This document shows positions 30,300-41,812 of a stretch of DNA of 64,000 nt, in pieces. Positions within the stretch are counted from its first letter, which is position 1. Each line of letters begins with the position of its first letter. This DNA comes from Pomphorhynchus laevis (taxonomy: Eukaryota; Acanthocephala; Palaeacanthocephala; Echinorhynchida; Pomphorhynchidae). The DNA is taken from positions 89,964 to 153,963 of the forward strand of contig WNNJ02001361.1 of the NCBI GenBank assembly GCA_012934845.2, given 5' to 3'. Both the position numbers and the translations under genes were made by a program. The notes below the pieces were generated by a model, which did no database searches, had not been told where the DNA came from, and saw only the letters and a program-made list of their open reading frames with translations.

Positions 30300-32036
30300 G
30301 TAAACAAAAGAAAAAAGTCTCAAAAAATCCCTTGCTTCCCAACTACTCGTTACCTTGCCAGTCGCTTCAATATAGCCAACCAATTGTCACGGTATGTTCG
30401 CCATCCAACGTTGATCTTTTAAAATATAAACAGTCGTGCAATTTGCTCAAGGCTTCTTTTTAGAATCTTTCTAACTCCTTCAATAGAACGTTTCCATTAT
30501 GATTTTAGTGAAGCAAGAAGCTTTAGTTTAGGCAGTCGATTGTCGCTCATCCTCAATACGTGACCAACATACATCCATCGACGACGTGCAATCGTACTGT
30601 TGATGGTTTCAATCTGTCGACACTTCTTCATGACTTGTGAATTCGAGATATGCAACAGCGAGGAGATGTGCGCAATTCTTCTGAGGAAGATGTGATCAGC
30701 CAACACTAGCTTGCGAATCATAACCTTTTTGTCAGGTCATGTTTCACAGCCATATAGTAGTACAATACGCACTATTCATGCATATACTCTTATCTTTGCT
30801 TTGAAGTTAACGTCGCGTCTTTTTCACTATTTCGAAATTCCGCCAAACGCTCGATTAGCTTTGACTAGTTTGGAGAGTATGCTCTCTTTTGTGTCAGCGT
30901 TGTCTGATATTATACAACCTAGATAGATGAATGAGTGTACACACTCGATCGGATGATGCTCTATAGTGACAACTTCTTTAGGGGTTCCGACGCAGAGTAT
31001 ACTACATTTGTTGAGTTTAAAATAGAGTCCGTTGCAGCATCGGATGTTCTAGTAACAATTCGTCTTAGATCTACGAAATTTTCGGCCATTAGTGCAATGT
31101 CGTCTGCGTAAGTTAGGCCACAAATACGCTTACCTTGTGTGCCAATTTCTACGCCATCACGAGGATATATTAGGGAGCTATTTAGTATTTTATCAACAAC
31201 GATGTTAAACAAAGTTGGAGCTAACACGCTGCTCTGTCTCACCCCTGTCATGACGTAAACTTTTTTACTTAGTTGTCCCCTCACCCTGATTATACCGTTC
31301 GATTGTTCGTAGAGAGCCTTTACGACTGCAGTTATCATCGCAGGGAACCCACACTCATCTAAGAGAGGTCGCATACTTTATCTGCAAACACTGTCAAACG
31401 CGGTTTAAAATCCAGAACGCTATCACCGTCGGTTGTCTAAACTCATTTCGAGTCTCGAGTACACATCGCAAGGAAAATATTTGGTTAATACAGCTACGAC
31501 CCTTTCTGAATCCTGCTTGACTCTAACGTATTTGCCGTTCTCGCGCTGGCCGAATGCGTTCCAGGATGATTAATTCGAGAACCTTGTAAACGACATGAAG
31601 TAACGAAATTAGACGATAATTCTCGCATAATCTCGCATTACCCATTTTGTAAATCGGCATAATGATCGCCGTTGAGAGATCTTCTGGAATTCTAGAGACG
31701 TTCCATATGGATTCAAAAAGAACTGCGAGTTTCTGATGTAATGTGATACCAGAAGCTTGCAAGATTTCAGAAGTTATCCGATCCAAGCCAGAGGCCTTGT
31801 CTTTCTTCAAGCGGGTGATGCAATATTGTATCTCAGTTGTCGTTAAAGGTTGAACGTCGACGTCTTCCACTGTCATCGTGGGGATTCTTGCTTGCTGGCG
31901 GTCTGTTTTCGTTATATAGCTCTTGATAATATTCAGCCAAAATTCTCAATTTTACGTCTGTGTTGCATGCGATAGCACCTGCCTTATCGCGTAATCTTGA
32001 TAGCGAGCACATGTGTGACCGCGTGATAGTTCTCAC
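30300..32036 (-). pseudogene. LINE reverse transcriptase and C-terminus
   Basis: Fingers at 31,876-31,523: TRLKKDKASGLDRITSEIL, IIMPIYKMGNARLCENYRLI, SLLHVVYK. Palm at 31,374-30,961: GVRQSSVLAPTLFNIVVDKI and LTYADDIALM with the catalytic YADD intact. C-terminus at 30,721-30,497: RRRWMYVGHVLRMSDNRLPK, then NVGWRTYRDNWLAILKRLA to about 30,330. The three parts lie in different frames, so at least two frameshifts separate them. The order and motif style fit RTE-clade elements such as schistosome SR2, by recollection only. Confidence 0.8.
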
Positions 32037-32346
32037 GATTGGAATAATGATCTGCTGTCACCACATGTAGATGCAGCTTCAGCTTGAGAGGCAATGCTGC
32101 TTTAATTCGCGTTACGGTCAATCCTTAGGTTTTGTTTTAGTAACTTACTATAATGCCTAACTTGCGAAAAGTGATCAGAATCCTGCGCATATTTTTGCTC
32201 AGCATAGATCGCTAGTGTATTCACAGATATCCACGAACGTGTATGCCTTCTCCTACTTAGAAGATGACTATCTGCAGCTGAGTAGACCGAGTAGATAATA
32301 TGTCCCCATATTTCATCAGGTGATGTTTGTAGATCACATTTGGCAT

Positions 32347-33207
32347 TTAGTAAAGTACTTCTACTGTGGCTCTAAATTTCTCTCGAATTGGCAAGCTATT
32401 AAGGAGTCGGCTATCGTAAGTGGTGGATTTGGGTATCTTACTTGTCGCATAAAATCGTAACTTCCCTACACACACTATTACTAGTGTATGATCCGTAATT
32501 ATGTCCAAACTCCAAAAGAATCGACTGTTCAATAAGAAGGAGCGCCAGCGTTGTCTGGAGAGGATGTGGTCAATCTGATTCCGTCCCCTACCATTAGGAT
32601 GGACCCGTGCTTCGAAATGCCGTCTATTATGACGGAATAATGTGTTTTTCATAATAAGATGATCTCTCTCGGCAAGTGAAATTAGCCGCTCGCCATAAGG
32701 ACATAATATACTAATATAATTAGGTTTGACACTAGAAATAAGGCGATTTCGAGGACATCCGAGTTGAGCATTGAAGTCGCCTGCCAACACCAATACATTG
32801 TTTGAAGGGACCGCAGATAGTACGCTGTCAAGTATTTGATAAAATTTCTCTGCTATAGATGAGGGTGCTATATTCTTCTGTGCATATGCGCTCACAATCG
32901 ACTAATTATACGGTTTGCCTGCTATACGTAGGAGCGCAATGTGAGAGTCAATGGGATTCCAGTCAATGATGCATTTTGATAGATCAGACCTCACCACAAT
33001 AGCAACGCCGTCTTGGCCGGATCCGTCCGTGGGGCCTGAGTATATGAGCTGAAATGACTGACGGGAGAGCGGATTTACCACCCTTAATGAACCCACATCA
33101 GGCAAGCGATATTCTGTTAGACAGCACACGTCCATTGACCAATTTGTTAATGTGCATGCGAGTAATTCTTGCTGACCAGTTTGAAGCAGCGAGTGAACGT
33201 CCAACAT
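32347..33207 (-). pseudogene. LINE APE endonuclease
   Basis: Two blocks in the same frame separated by a single stop near 32,899. The first (101 aa) has WSMDVCCLTEYRLPDVGS, the 'E.R' site, and GQDGVAIVV. The second (182 aa) has AYAQKN, LAGDFNAQLG (catalytic GDFNA), RNQIDHIL (the 'N.IDHI' block) and IITDHTLVIV (the terminal 'SDH' motif as TDH). These are the expected APE active-site elements in order. The domain is almost intact. Confidence 0.85.
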
Positions 33208-33700
33208 ACCAATTTGTACTCTCTTAGACCGTCGATTAGTTGTGATTAGGAACTCGTTAACATAATTGTTGTTGCTTGGAAGTTGTTCACTTTGACGCTT
33301 TGTAGGTTTTTAACTGGCTTTCCAGTTTCAGTAGATTTTCGTACTTTTTCTTTTTCATGTTTGTTTGAGGCTGAGATACCTCAAGAGTTCGCCAAACTCA
33401 AGGGGTAATGATATCCGCAGATACCTGTGGCTACGACGAGCCATTTGGCAGCCCTTATTTAATGATGGGACATACTCATCATGTCAGAAGGTCAAGCTCT
33501 TTTGGAGTAGACAGCTTTTTATAAGGATGAAGTTGTCATTCTCCACCTTTCCATCGCGGTGGCCTTGCCACTGATTGTCCAGGACTCCTTATTCGTGGGT
33601 GTAATACCGCTTATATCGCAGTTATCCATCATATCTGATGGACATTCCTCTATCCACAACCCAGAGGACAAGCCCGGTAGCTCCAGCTAAGCCCCGGGTG

Positions 33701-33867
33701 TTGAAGCATACTTAAATGTTATTAGGTCAGTTCCACAATTAATTGTTTATTTTCATTTATACTATGGTTGGTCCTTTGATACATTTCCAAATATCTTTTC
33801 TACAATTCTTTATGTCAAAATTCAAGTTTTCGTCGATCCTTGTAATGTGCCGGAGCGCATTAAAAAT
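33701..33867. repeat. 221-bp direct repeat, second unit (right part)
   Basis: Matches 29,803-29,968 with about 10 differences over 165 bp. It is the remainder of the unit split by the LINE, beginning with the second copy of the TTGAAGCA duplication. Confidence 0.85.
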
Positions 33868-35329
33868 TATCATTACGACCTTGCATTTATTATTAAGCTC
33901 ATACAAACGCTAAAAAATATCAGCTATATGTGCAAGTTTAGTTATCCAATAATCATCATCGAGGGCTAGTTTAGATCGGGCATGTTTTGATGAAAAAGAA
34001 ACTCAGCACTTGTGAAGACGCTCAAACAATCTAGTCAGAACTCTGGCTTGGGATCGCTAACGAATTTCAGTATACAACAATAATGATTATTATTCGACTT
34101 CAATTTCTGCACCGTATTCCAAAGATTCTCGAATTTAGGGCTATTGGTTCAGTTATTTACGATTTTAATGTATGTGTCTAAAATTTCCTCCGACAAATTA
34201 TTTATCTCATAAATACATTTGGATGTATGTAGAAGTGTGTAAATTAAAATGTTTAAAAATATTTATTGTATACAAGAGACAAAACACTTATACTACTCGT
34301 CATTGTCGCAGCCATCCGAACAAATAGCAATGATATTTCTCTATTAAAGAAATTACTGGTTATTTAAAAGTTTATTCAACGGTACGCTCTAGAATCTCGC
34401 TACAAAATTAATAATGCTCTTTAAAATCGTTTATTTTTATAGTCATATATTTTAACATTTTTATAGCCGGATATTTTCATTTCTATGGTAATATAATTTC
34501 ATTTTTATATTTTATTTTCCTAAAATGTTTATGTTTACCCTTATAAGATGTATGTAATTATAATGATAATGAAGAAGAACAGAATAATTATCGTGAAATG
34601 CTAGCCAATACAGGTATTCCTATAATCACTGGCGTAAGAGAAATAACATCAAAGGACCCGGTTAAATATTTTTGAGCTTTGCAGATAGAGGTCTCACTAG
34701 TTAATATAGCTTGGATCAATATATTCACCAGAAAGATATCTGTTAAAAGAGATATCTTACTGGTGAATATTTTAATTTATGCATAGTCTCAAATCATCAA
34801 GTGATAAGCCAATAAAGAATATAAAAAAGCAAATTCTGTCGGAAACATAGCAACAAAGATAGATAAATATATTTATTAATTTTTTAAGTGGCTCATACAG
34901 ACAGGCCGCTTACAAGTCCACTGAAATAAACAAAAAAATTAAAAAATGATGTGACTGAAGTTCATACTACGTAGCCAATGTTGGAACGATGAAAAGTTCG
35001 GATCTCATTGCTAGCTGAGCTGCAGGGACTGGTTACTTAGTAGAAAGGTGCGAAGCATGGATTAAAAGGTAGTGAGGTTAGTCCGGCAACGAAGTTTAAG
35101 TGGAAAGATAATTCCAAATTAGATAGGTGTTAACCTGTGTAAAAGCCTTAGAACATTATCCGAAAAAGCTTTGCACATACAATAATCCGGTAAATTATTC
35201 TTCATTGACCGTTTTTCGTATTATTAAAAAGATTAACTCTACAAGAAAAACCTTTGTCATGGTTACTATAAATAAGATAAACAATATAAAAATAAACAAT
35301 ATAAACAACAAATAAACATCAAACAATAT
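33868..35329. other. AT-rich spacer and unassigned block
   Basis: No gene. A hairpin (TTCACCAG...AGATATCT and its complement) occupies 34,727-34,770. Positions about 34,890-35,115 are less AT-rich (CTAGCTGAGCTGCAGGGACT) and may be untranslated sequence of the LTR element that follows, but nothing identifies them. Confidence 0.4.
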
Positions 35330-35844
35330 AAATAAGACTCAAGCACAGTCAAGCTTGCACTACTGACAAAGACGATTATCCTAGAACTGTAGCAATGCGT
35401 ATAAGCCATACTATAAAACAAAATGTAGAAAGAAATAGACGTGGTTACTTTAACGGTAAAATCTACCATCCTCGAACAAAGTGTCCAACAGGGGACGTAG
35501 TTTGTCATAACTCTGGAACAACCTGGTCACTTTTAAACAGTATACAGTTCTTCGAAACGCAACAATGTATACGTATCCGCTGCACTATGCTCGATTTATA
35601 TAGTGAGAAATTCAAAAAAAATCAAAACATTACATTGGAAGGTAAAAGTGTCGATGCCCTTTAGACACCGGTATCTCCAATAAATTTATCGACTCAAACA
35701 TTACTGATTTCTTAAGAATGAAGATTTTCAAACGATACTGATTTCTTAAGTGTGAAGAAAACACATTGATATAAATACACCCAAGTGGCTTCATATTCTC
35801 GATCTACAGTCGCCCACCATCATTGCAGCATCACGGTTCAAAAA

Positions 35845-36446
35845 GTGTTATATAGTTATTTTTTAATTTAGCAAGTTCTAGATACATATTTTTATTAATT
35901 TTATCATTTCCTTTATAATAATTTATATAATCGATAATTACATATAATGGCTTGATATAATTGTTTCTAAACTTAAATCACTACGTTCATATTTTACTTG
36001 TACATTTTAATCATTATTATTTACTTATTTTATCAGCATATTAAAATAGCTTTTTGCATATGAATACAAAGTTATTACTAGCTTTATCAATAGTTGTTAT
36101 TATATAGTTATCCTTTAATTTAGTAAGTTCTGTATACATATCTTTATTAATTTTATCTTTTCTTTTATAATTGTTTGTTATTTTCATTTTCTTTTTTATT
36201 TTCATCACATATATAATCTCTCCAAATTTTAATCTTAGATATATTTAAGTTTTCGTTAATAATCAGCTAACTAAAGTAAGAATTTAAGTCATTATATAGC
36301 GAACTGTAAATTCTATTTTTATCATTATTATTTAATCTATATTTATATTCTTTTTATAGTATTTTTCTTAATTCACCATTTTCATTTAATTATTGACTAC
36401 GGATATATGATTGTTTTATCATAATTAAGACTTTTGCAATTTCATT
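35845..36446 (-). mobile_element. Naiad-type PLE coding fragment nested in the LTR element
   Basis: Matches 40,020-40,600 of the main Naiad copy (TAGCTTTATCAATAGTTGTT, TTAATTTTATCTTTTCTTTT, AATCTATATTTATATTC) in the same orientation relative to its coding strand. The segment near 40,200-40,290 appears twice (35,848-35,940 and about 36,100-36,190), so the piece was rearranged on or after insertion. It covers the linker between endonuclease and RT only. Coding is destroyed by stops. Confidence 0.75.
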
Positions 36447-37147
36447 ATGTTTCGCGATTGTCTTTCGTCGAACGGAGTCGTATATAGCCACTATATGCCT
36501 TATAACCCGCACGGAAATGGTCAATCAGAATGTTTAAACGGCATAATTTGGAAAACAATTCAATTACAGTAAAGTCAGACGAAAAACTTCCAAGCTTATG
36601 GGAACATGCCTTGCTAAAGCTCCTCATGAAATAATGTTCGTTTATATGCTTAATTCAAAAATCATACAATTATGCTTCCATCGATGTAGAACGTAGCACT
36701 ATTTTATTAAGGCGAGATCCATATTTTAAATCGAACTCGTTTCATTAGGTAGAACTTGTACATACTAATGGCAAATACTTCTTAGTAAGTGACGAAAATG
36801 CGAAAGAATCGAAAGTATCTAGTCAAAAATAGCCCGATGTTCCCAAAACGGTGGTGATGATTATGGCAACAGCGATTTGGATAAGCATATCGAGCAAACG
36901 GACAAAGACTTTTTAGATTATGCTTCAACTGGGACGCTTTGCCATGATTACGTACCATTTCAACATTTACAAAGCATACAGGCAATAAGCGTTAAGAATG
37001 ATCACATGATGAAACGGAAACCAATCAATCAAAGTTCGAACTCGATGACCATATACGTAATCTGGAATCTACACAAGTCAACAGGGAACGGTGTAACAGA
37101 AGAGAACCTAAATACTTAGATGAATATTATTTTTGAAGGAGGAAGAC

Positions 37148-37491
37148 TGTTATGATATTTTATAACTACTCAAAAACTGATATTATCAGTGTTTACCTTT
37201 ATTATACATATTGATTTTCCCCGTATCAAATCAGTCCATATTTAAAGGGATATACTAAATATGTGCCAAGTGAATAACGGTAACAGTACACAATGGTTGA
37301 GGTCTGTTTCTTGAACTATATTTTGTAAAAAATAATGACGGCTCTGCACGCGACAGTAATGATGTAACGCTTATAAATTCAGTATACCACACGCGCATGA
37401 GTCTTCAGCGACTAACAGAAAGCTATTTTTATTTGTTTATGGCTAATGTGGTCGACCATGGTGTGAACAAATCACATTAAGCAGCTTTCAA
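37148..37491 (+). repeat. LTR-like segment
   Basis: Starts TGTTATGATATTTT after a purine-rich run and ends TTTCAACA. It is followed at once by GTTGGCGCCAGACGC, which resembles a tRNA primer-binding site. A polypurine tract on the left together with a primer site on the right suggests an LTR shared between two internal regions, or a rearranged copy. No second LTR was found for comparison, so the boundaries are approximate and the age is unknown. Confidence 0.45.
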
Positions 37492-38529
37492 CAGTTGGCG
37501 CCAGACGCTGGAGGATTATTTAAGTATTATTTAGTTATATTATACTATATTTTGAAAAATAAACTATTAAAAATAAATAATATTATGAAGAATAATTTGT
37601 CATTGTGTATTTAATACATAATAATTGTAAAATGCCAAATACATAACATTTGACAGGTCGCACGTCTATCCGGCTCACAGCACACCGATCGCGTAACTTT
37701 AGAGAAAAATATGTTATATAAATTGAATTATTAAAATCAATAGGTCCAAATTCTAGATTCAAAATAAATGCAATTGAATCTGCACTTATGGATCATTTGA
37801 TTGGTGAACAAAGTTAATGATAATAAATTGTAATAACCGCATACTTTTTTGAATTTTTGGTATTTTTCTTTTCATTGTAATATTTGAGAAATGTTACTGC
37901 ACATTTCACCCTTTTACATTTTTATCCACGTTTGTCTTACAAATTATTTCCATACGCTGAAACACAAATAATTAAAAATTCATTAAAATTCCCTAACCGG
38001 TGTTGGAATTTTTGATTTCACACAAAGAAAACAACTTTGTTTTGACTTTTTGTGATGCTTTATAAGTAAACCTGATTTCTCTACCAGCAGTGGAGATGAA
38101 ATATCATGACTAAATTGTAATCATGAATACTTCGGTGAAGAAATTTTGATTCTGCAATAATAATAAATTAAATTGTCTAGTGTGTATGAATTAGATCACT
38201 TAAACTGAGAATACACATTTTGTATTATAAATAAAATATGTATTTTAAAAATATTTTATTAATAAAAGCAATTATAATTTATAGTCTATGAAAATTCAAT
38301 TATTACAAATTCAATAATAATTATTCAATTATTATTCAATTATTATAATGCAATAAAATATAAACACATTTTGTAACGGCATAAATCACACTTATGGTAC
38401 GAACGGTGATTTATTTTTTAAAGAAACCGTAAAGCGACATACAAAAACATTTGTAATTTATTAAATTTTCAAAGAAGCTATAAAATGTGTTAACCATAAA
38501 TATAAGTCAAATTGGGTTGAACAAGTTAA
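37492..38529. other. AT-rich spacer, no gene recognised
   Basis: Apart from the primer-site-like start (37,492-37,510) there is no recognisable feature. The short GC-richer piece at 37,650-37,700 is unassigned. Confidence 0.5.
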
Positions 38530-41500
38530 ATCAGCTAACTGAGTCTACGTATTTAATATAATTATAAAATAAAAAAAAACATAATATTGCTAAATCAAAA
38601 TTTAATAATTAAATAATAAAATTAATAATTGTTATAAGATTTTCTATAATTTAAATCAAGTTAAAAAATAAAAATAACAAATAACAAATAAAAAATCTAA
38701 ATTTAAAATAAACGTCATTTTTATGAATTGACTAATAAATAACAGACGTTGTATCAGAATATGAATTAGAGGTCATCAGGAGGAACTGCTATGCTATCAG
38801 GTTTCGGCCCCTAACTCCTCTACCCAACACAGCAGCGAGGGCAAATACATGTTAATGATGTATTTCCTCTGATTAAACTATCTAGTATCTTATTCTAATA
38901 CAAAGTATATTATTTATTATCACATCCATAAAAATTTGCCACTTAAGAGTTTAAATTTATTCTTTATATTATTGTGTTGATTTATATATTTTACTATTTT
39001 CTGCTTGATGTTATTTTTATAGTAACCTAGTTTAAAATATGTATCTATTAAATTATTTAAATGATTTTGAAGAAAGCCAATATCATTACATATTGTTGCA
39101 ATTCTTAAAATTTCATTATTTAATGTATTATATTTTATATTATATGGTATGCATGAATGCTCATGCAAAAATATGTTTCTTGTAAATTTAAATATGTCAT
39201 CTTTACGATATAAATTAATAGTAGTTTTAGTTAATGTTAATTTAATGTTCATATCTAGATATACACCTTCTTTATCATTAATATTGGTTTTGTTAAGATT
39301 AAGGCTTTCTGGATACATGTGCTCACTAATTGAATAAAAATCATTAGAATTAAATACACATATATAATCGATGTATCGAAACATATATTTCATATATTTA
39401 TATTGTTTAGATTTAGTTTTTACACAGTTATGAACAAATTCATATTCTATAAAGTTTAAAAGCAAGTCAGCTATAATTGGGCTACTATTACCACCCATTG
39501 GAACACCTTTTACTTGTCTAAATATAGATGTCCCTACTTTTAAATAATTTTGATTTATCAAAATATTTAAGGATTCTATTAATTCAATTTTATCCATATA
39601 TTTATATTTACTTGATGGTTTAAGTTTTGTTAGATAGGCGTTATAATTATTACAACATATATATGTATATCTTTTTCCGAGTATTAGATTAATTAATTTT
39701 TCTAATGCATCTTTAATATCTGCTAAATCTAGATTTGTATAAAGCGTACTAAAATCGTATGTATTTATATTTTGAAAATTTAATTCCTTTTGTCTGTTCT
39801 AAAAATTCTTTTGTAGAATTAATACTGAAATAGTGTTTTATACCAGTATTAATTTCGACTACCTTGCAATATTTTTTAAAATGTGCTTTAATTACTTTAA
39901 GTATTTTATTCATATAGACAGAAATTGGTTTTAATGTACATTTAAAGCACTACATATGAACCTAGGTTTGATTGGATTTTTATGTAATTTTGGATTCCAA
40001 TATAATATAGGTATAGTTTTATTATCTAATTCAACCTTTATACCCTTTTTATCCATTACAGAACAGTGACTTGTAATAATTGTTTCTAAACTCAACTCAC
40101 TACGTTCATATGTTGGATTTACATTTAAATCATTAGAATTAACCTCTTTCATTAGTATATCATAATAAAGTTTTTTGCATATGAAGACAAAGTTATTACT
40201 AGCTTTATCAATAGTTGTTATTATATAGTTATCCTTTAATTCAGTAAGTTCTTTATACATATCTTTATTAATTTTATCTTTCCTTTTATAATTGTTTGTT
40301 ATTTTCATTTTATTTTTAATTTTATCAAATATATAATCTTTCCAAATTTTTATCTTATATATATTCGAACTTTCACTATTAATCAGATTACTAAAGTAAT
40401 CATTTAAGTTATTATATAACGAATTGTAAATTTTATTTTTGTCGTTGTTATTATTTAATCTATATTTATATCCTTTTGATAGCAGCTTTCTTAATTCACA
40501 ATTTTCAATTAATTCTAGATTATGGGTACATATATGTTTATTTATTTTATCAAAACTAAGACTTTTACAATTGCATTCTGTTTCCATTATGTTTCTAATA
40601 TTATCGTTACATATTGATTTTAATTCTTTATTATTACAAATTTTTCGTCCTAATGGTGGTAGAAGTTTATACCATATTTTAGGAATATATTTACTTAAAT
40701 CTGACCCTATTATTTCTTTACTTTTAGAATTATTTAAAAGTCCGGCTATATTTATGTTATCTATACATTTATTAATGAAGTTTATGGTTAATGTATATTT
40801 TCTATTGTTATTATTAACATTTATTGTACGATTATAGTATTTTGTATTACAATAACAGTCTATTATACAACTTAGCCTATCATAGTCGTTAATTAATTTT
40901 TGATTTATTGAACATATGATATCTTTAGAAAAACTTCTTATATTTACATAAAGATCTTTTAGCTTATTATCACTAAAAAGTTGTTTTAATATTTCTAATT
41001 GTTCATTTATATACATATCTTTTTTAATATTTTTAACTCTATTTTTCCTATTCCTTTTATCACCATGACTTCTTGGTTTGCGTTTAACCGGATTATTATA
41101 ATAGAGTTGTTTATTATGTATTATACTACTTCTGCCAATTCCTTGTATCACGTCATTAAATCCTAATGGGTACATGGAATTAAGCGTTTTAATCCAAAAA
41201 TCTTCTTTTTCTAATAGTTTTTGATTTAATATTGAAATGATTTCTTCGATAATATGTTCTAAAATAAATAATTTACAGTTTTTCATATCATGTCCTATTA
41301 ATCTCATATGTTTATGAAATATAGTTTGACTATTATGCTGTATATTATATATGTGTTGCCTAAACCTAGTTTTTAACATTTAATATGTTTTTCCTATATA
41401 TTGCAATCCACATGTACATTGTATAAGATACACTACACCTGCGGTATTGCAGTTACAATTATTATTAATATTTAATGAAAAACATTTGTTTGTCGTATTA

Positions 41501-41812
41501 CTTACGATACAATTGTTATTATTTATAACATCACAAACTATACAATTTTTTCTGTTACATTTAAAAGATCTAAAATTGAAATCATTAGTACTTACGTATT
41601 TTTCCAATATTGTTGAGTACATGTAACTTTTAAGTCATGATTTTTAACGTTGCTTTTTCGGTGTCGCCACCTAGTTTAGTTGACTCAGACTAAACTTACA
41701 ACGGGCCATCCAGCAGCATCTGACAGGGGGCTGCCCTGCTTAAGGCGGTTGCAGGCTGGAACAATATCTATAAATATCTACCACCTTCACTCCACGCGCT
41801 ACGCGACCTAGC
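38530..41812 (-). mobile_element. Naiad-type Penelope-like element, best copy
   Basis: A PLE with permuted domain order: the GIY-YIG endonuclease lies N-terminal to the reverse transcriptase, the layout reported for the Naiad clade. On the minus strand, the leader is 41,812-41,623, the coding region 41,622-38,920, and the 3' untranslated region 38,919-38,530, ending at the inverse of AAATCAGCTAACTGAGTCTA. The leader and N-terminus recur at 1-312. 3' ends recur at 9.7, 28.9, 45.4, 47.1, 55.7 and 58.4 kb, so the family is abundant here. Coding is interrupted at a few places, so the copy is not active. Asn/Lys/Ile-rich composition reflects very AT-biased codons. Confidence 0.85.
38920..41622 (-). 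pseudogene. Naiad protein: GIY-YIG endonuclease, CxC linker, reverse transcriptase
   Basis: N-terminal Cys-rich region CRNC-style (NRKNCIVCD at about 41,540), then VVYLIQCTCGLQYIGKT (41,440-41,390), the GIY-YIG pair. It is followed by LKTRFRQHI and FHKHM, which supply the conserved Arg and His residues. A TAA stop interrupts the frame just after the YIG block (41,380-41,382). The linker contains ECNCKS, the CxC motif typical of N-terminal-endonuclease PLEs, at about 40,570. RT blocks follow: TTIDKASNNFVFICKK, YWNPKLHKNPIKPRFICSA, then after a frameshifted stretch (39,930-39,600) VKGVPMGGNSSPIIADLLLN and MFRYIDYICVFN. The catalytic box is YIDY, where the copy at 46.4 kb has YIDD. A telomerase-like insertion in the fingers is expected for this clade but I cannot delimit it. 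Confidence 0.85.

Larger units (their letters stand above)
30031..33700 (-). mobile_element. RTE-like LINE, near full length, 8-bp target duplication
   Basis: A non-LTR retrotransposon that copies itself by target-primed reverse transcription. It is bounded by TTGAAGCA at 30,023-30,030 and 33,701-33,708, an 8-bp target-site duplication inside a 221-bp repeat. In order on the minus strand: a GC-richer 5' leader (33,700-33,208), APE endonuclease (33,207-32,347), RT (32,036 to about 30,900), C-terminal block (30,721-30,300) and an AT-rich 3' region (30,300-30,031). At 3.67 kb it is about the expected size for RTE/SR2-like elements. Each domain is recognisable, with a handful of stops and frameshifts, so it is inactive but fairly young. 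The clade call rests on motif style. Confidence 0.8.
35330..37491 (+). mobile_element. Ty3/Gypsy-type LTR element fossil, interrupted
   Basis: A broken LTR retrotransposon. Parts visible on the plus strand are a nucleocapsid/protease-like region with an aspartic-protease DTG site (35,395-35,700), an integrase C-terminal half with an NPHGNGQSECLNG-type block (36,475-36,560), a polypurine stretch (about 37,133-37,146) and an LTR-like end (37,148-37,491). The central part that should hold reverse transcriptase and RNase H is absent. Its place is taken by a Naiad fragment on the opposite strand. The element is old, with many breaks, and cannot function. Confidence 0.65.

Noticed and set aside
40439-40837. 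A 132-codon plus-strand frame
   Set aside because: It lies antisense to the Naiad coding region and is a shadow of it.
41380-41382. In-frame stop in the Naiad endonuclease read as selenocysteine (known for some Naiads)
   Set aside because: The codon is TAA, not TGA, so selenocysteine recoding does not apply. The copy also has a frameshift and a YIDY active site, so it is a broken copy.
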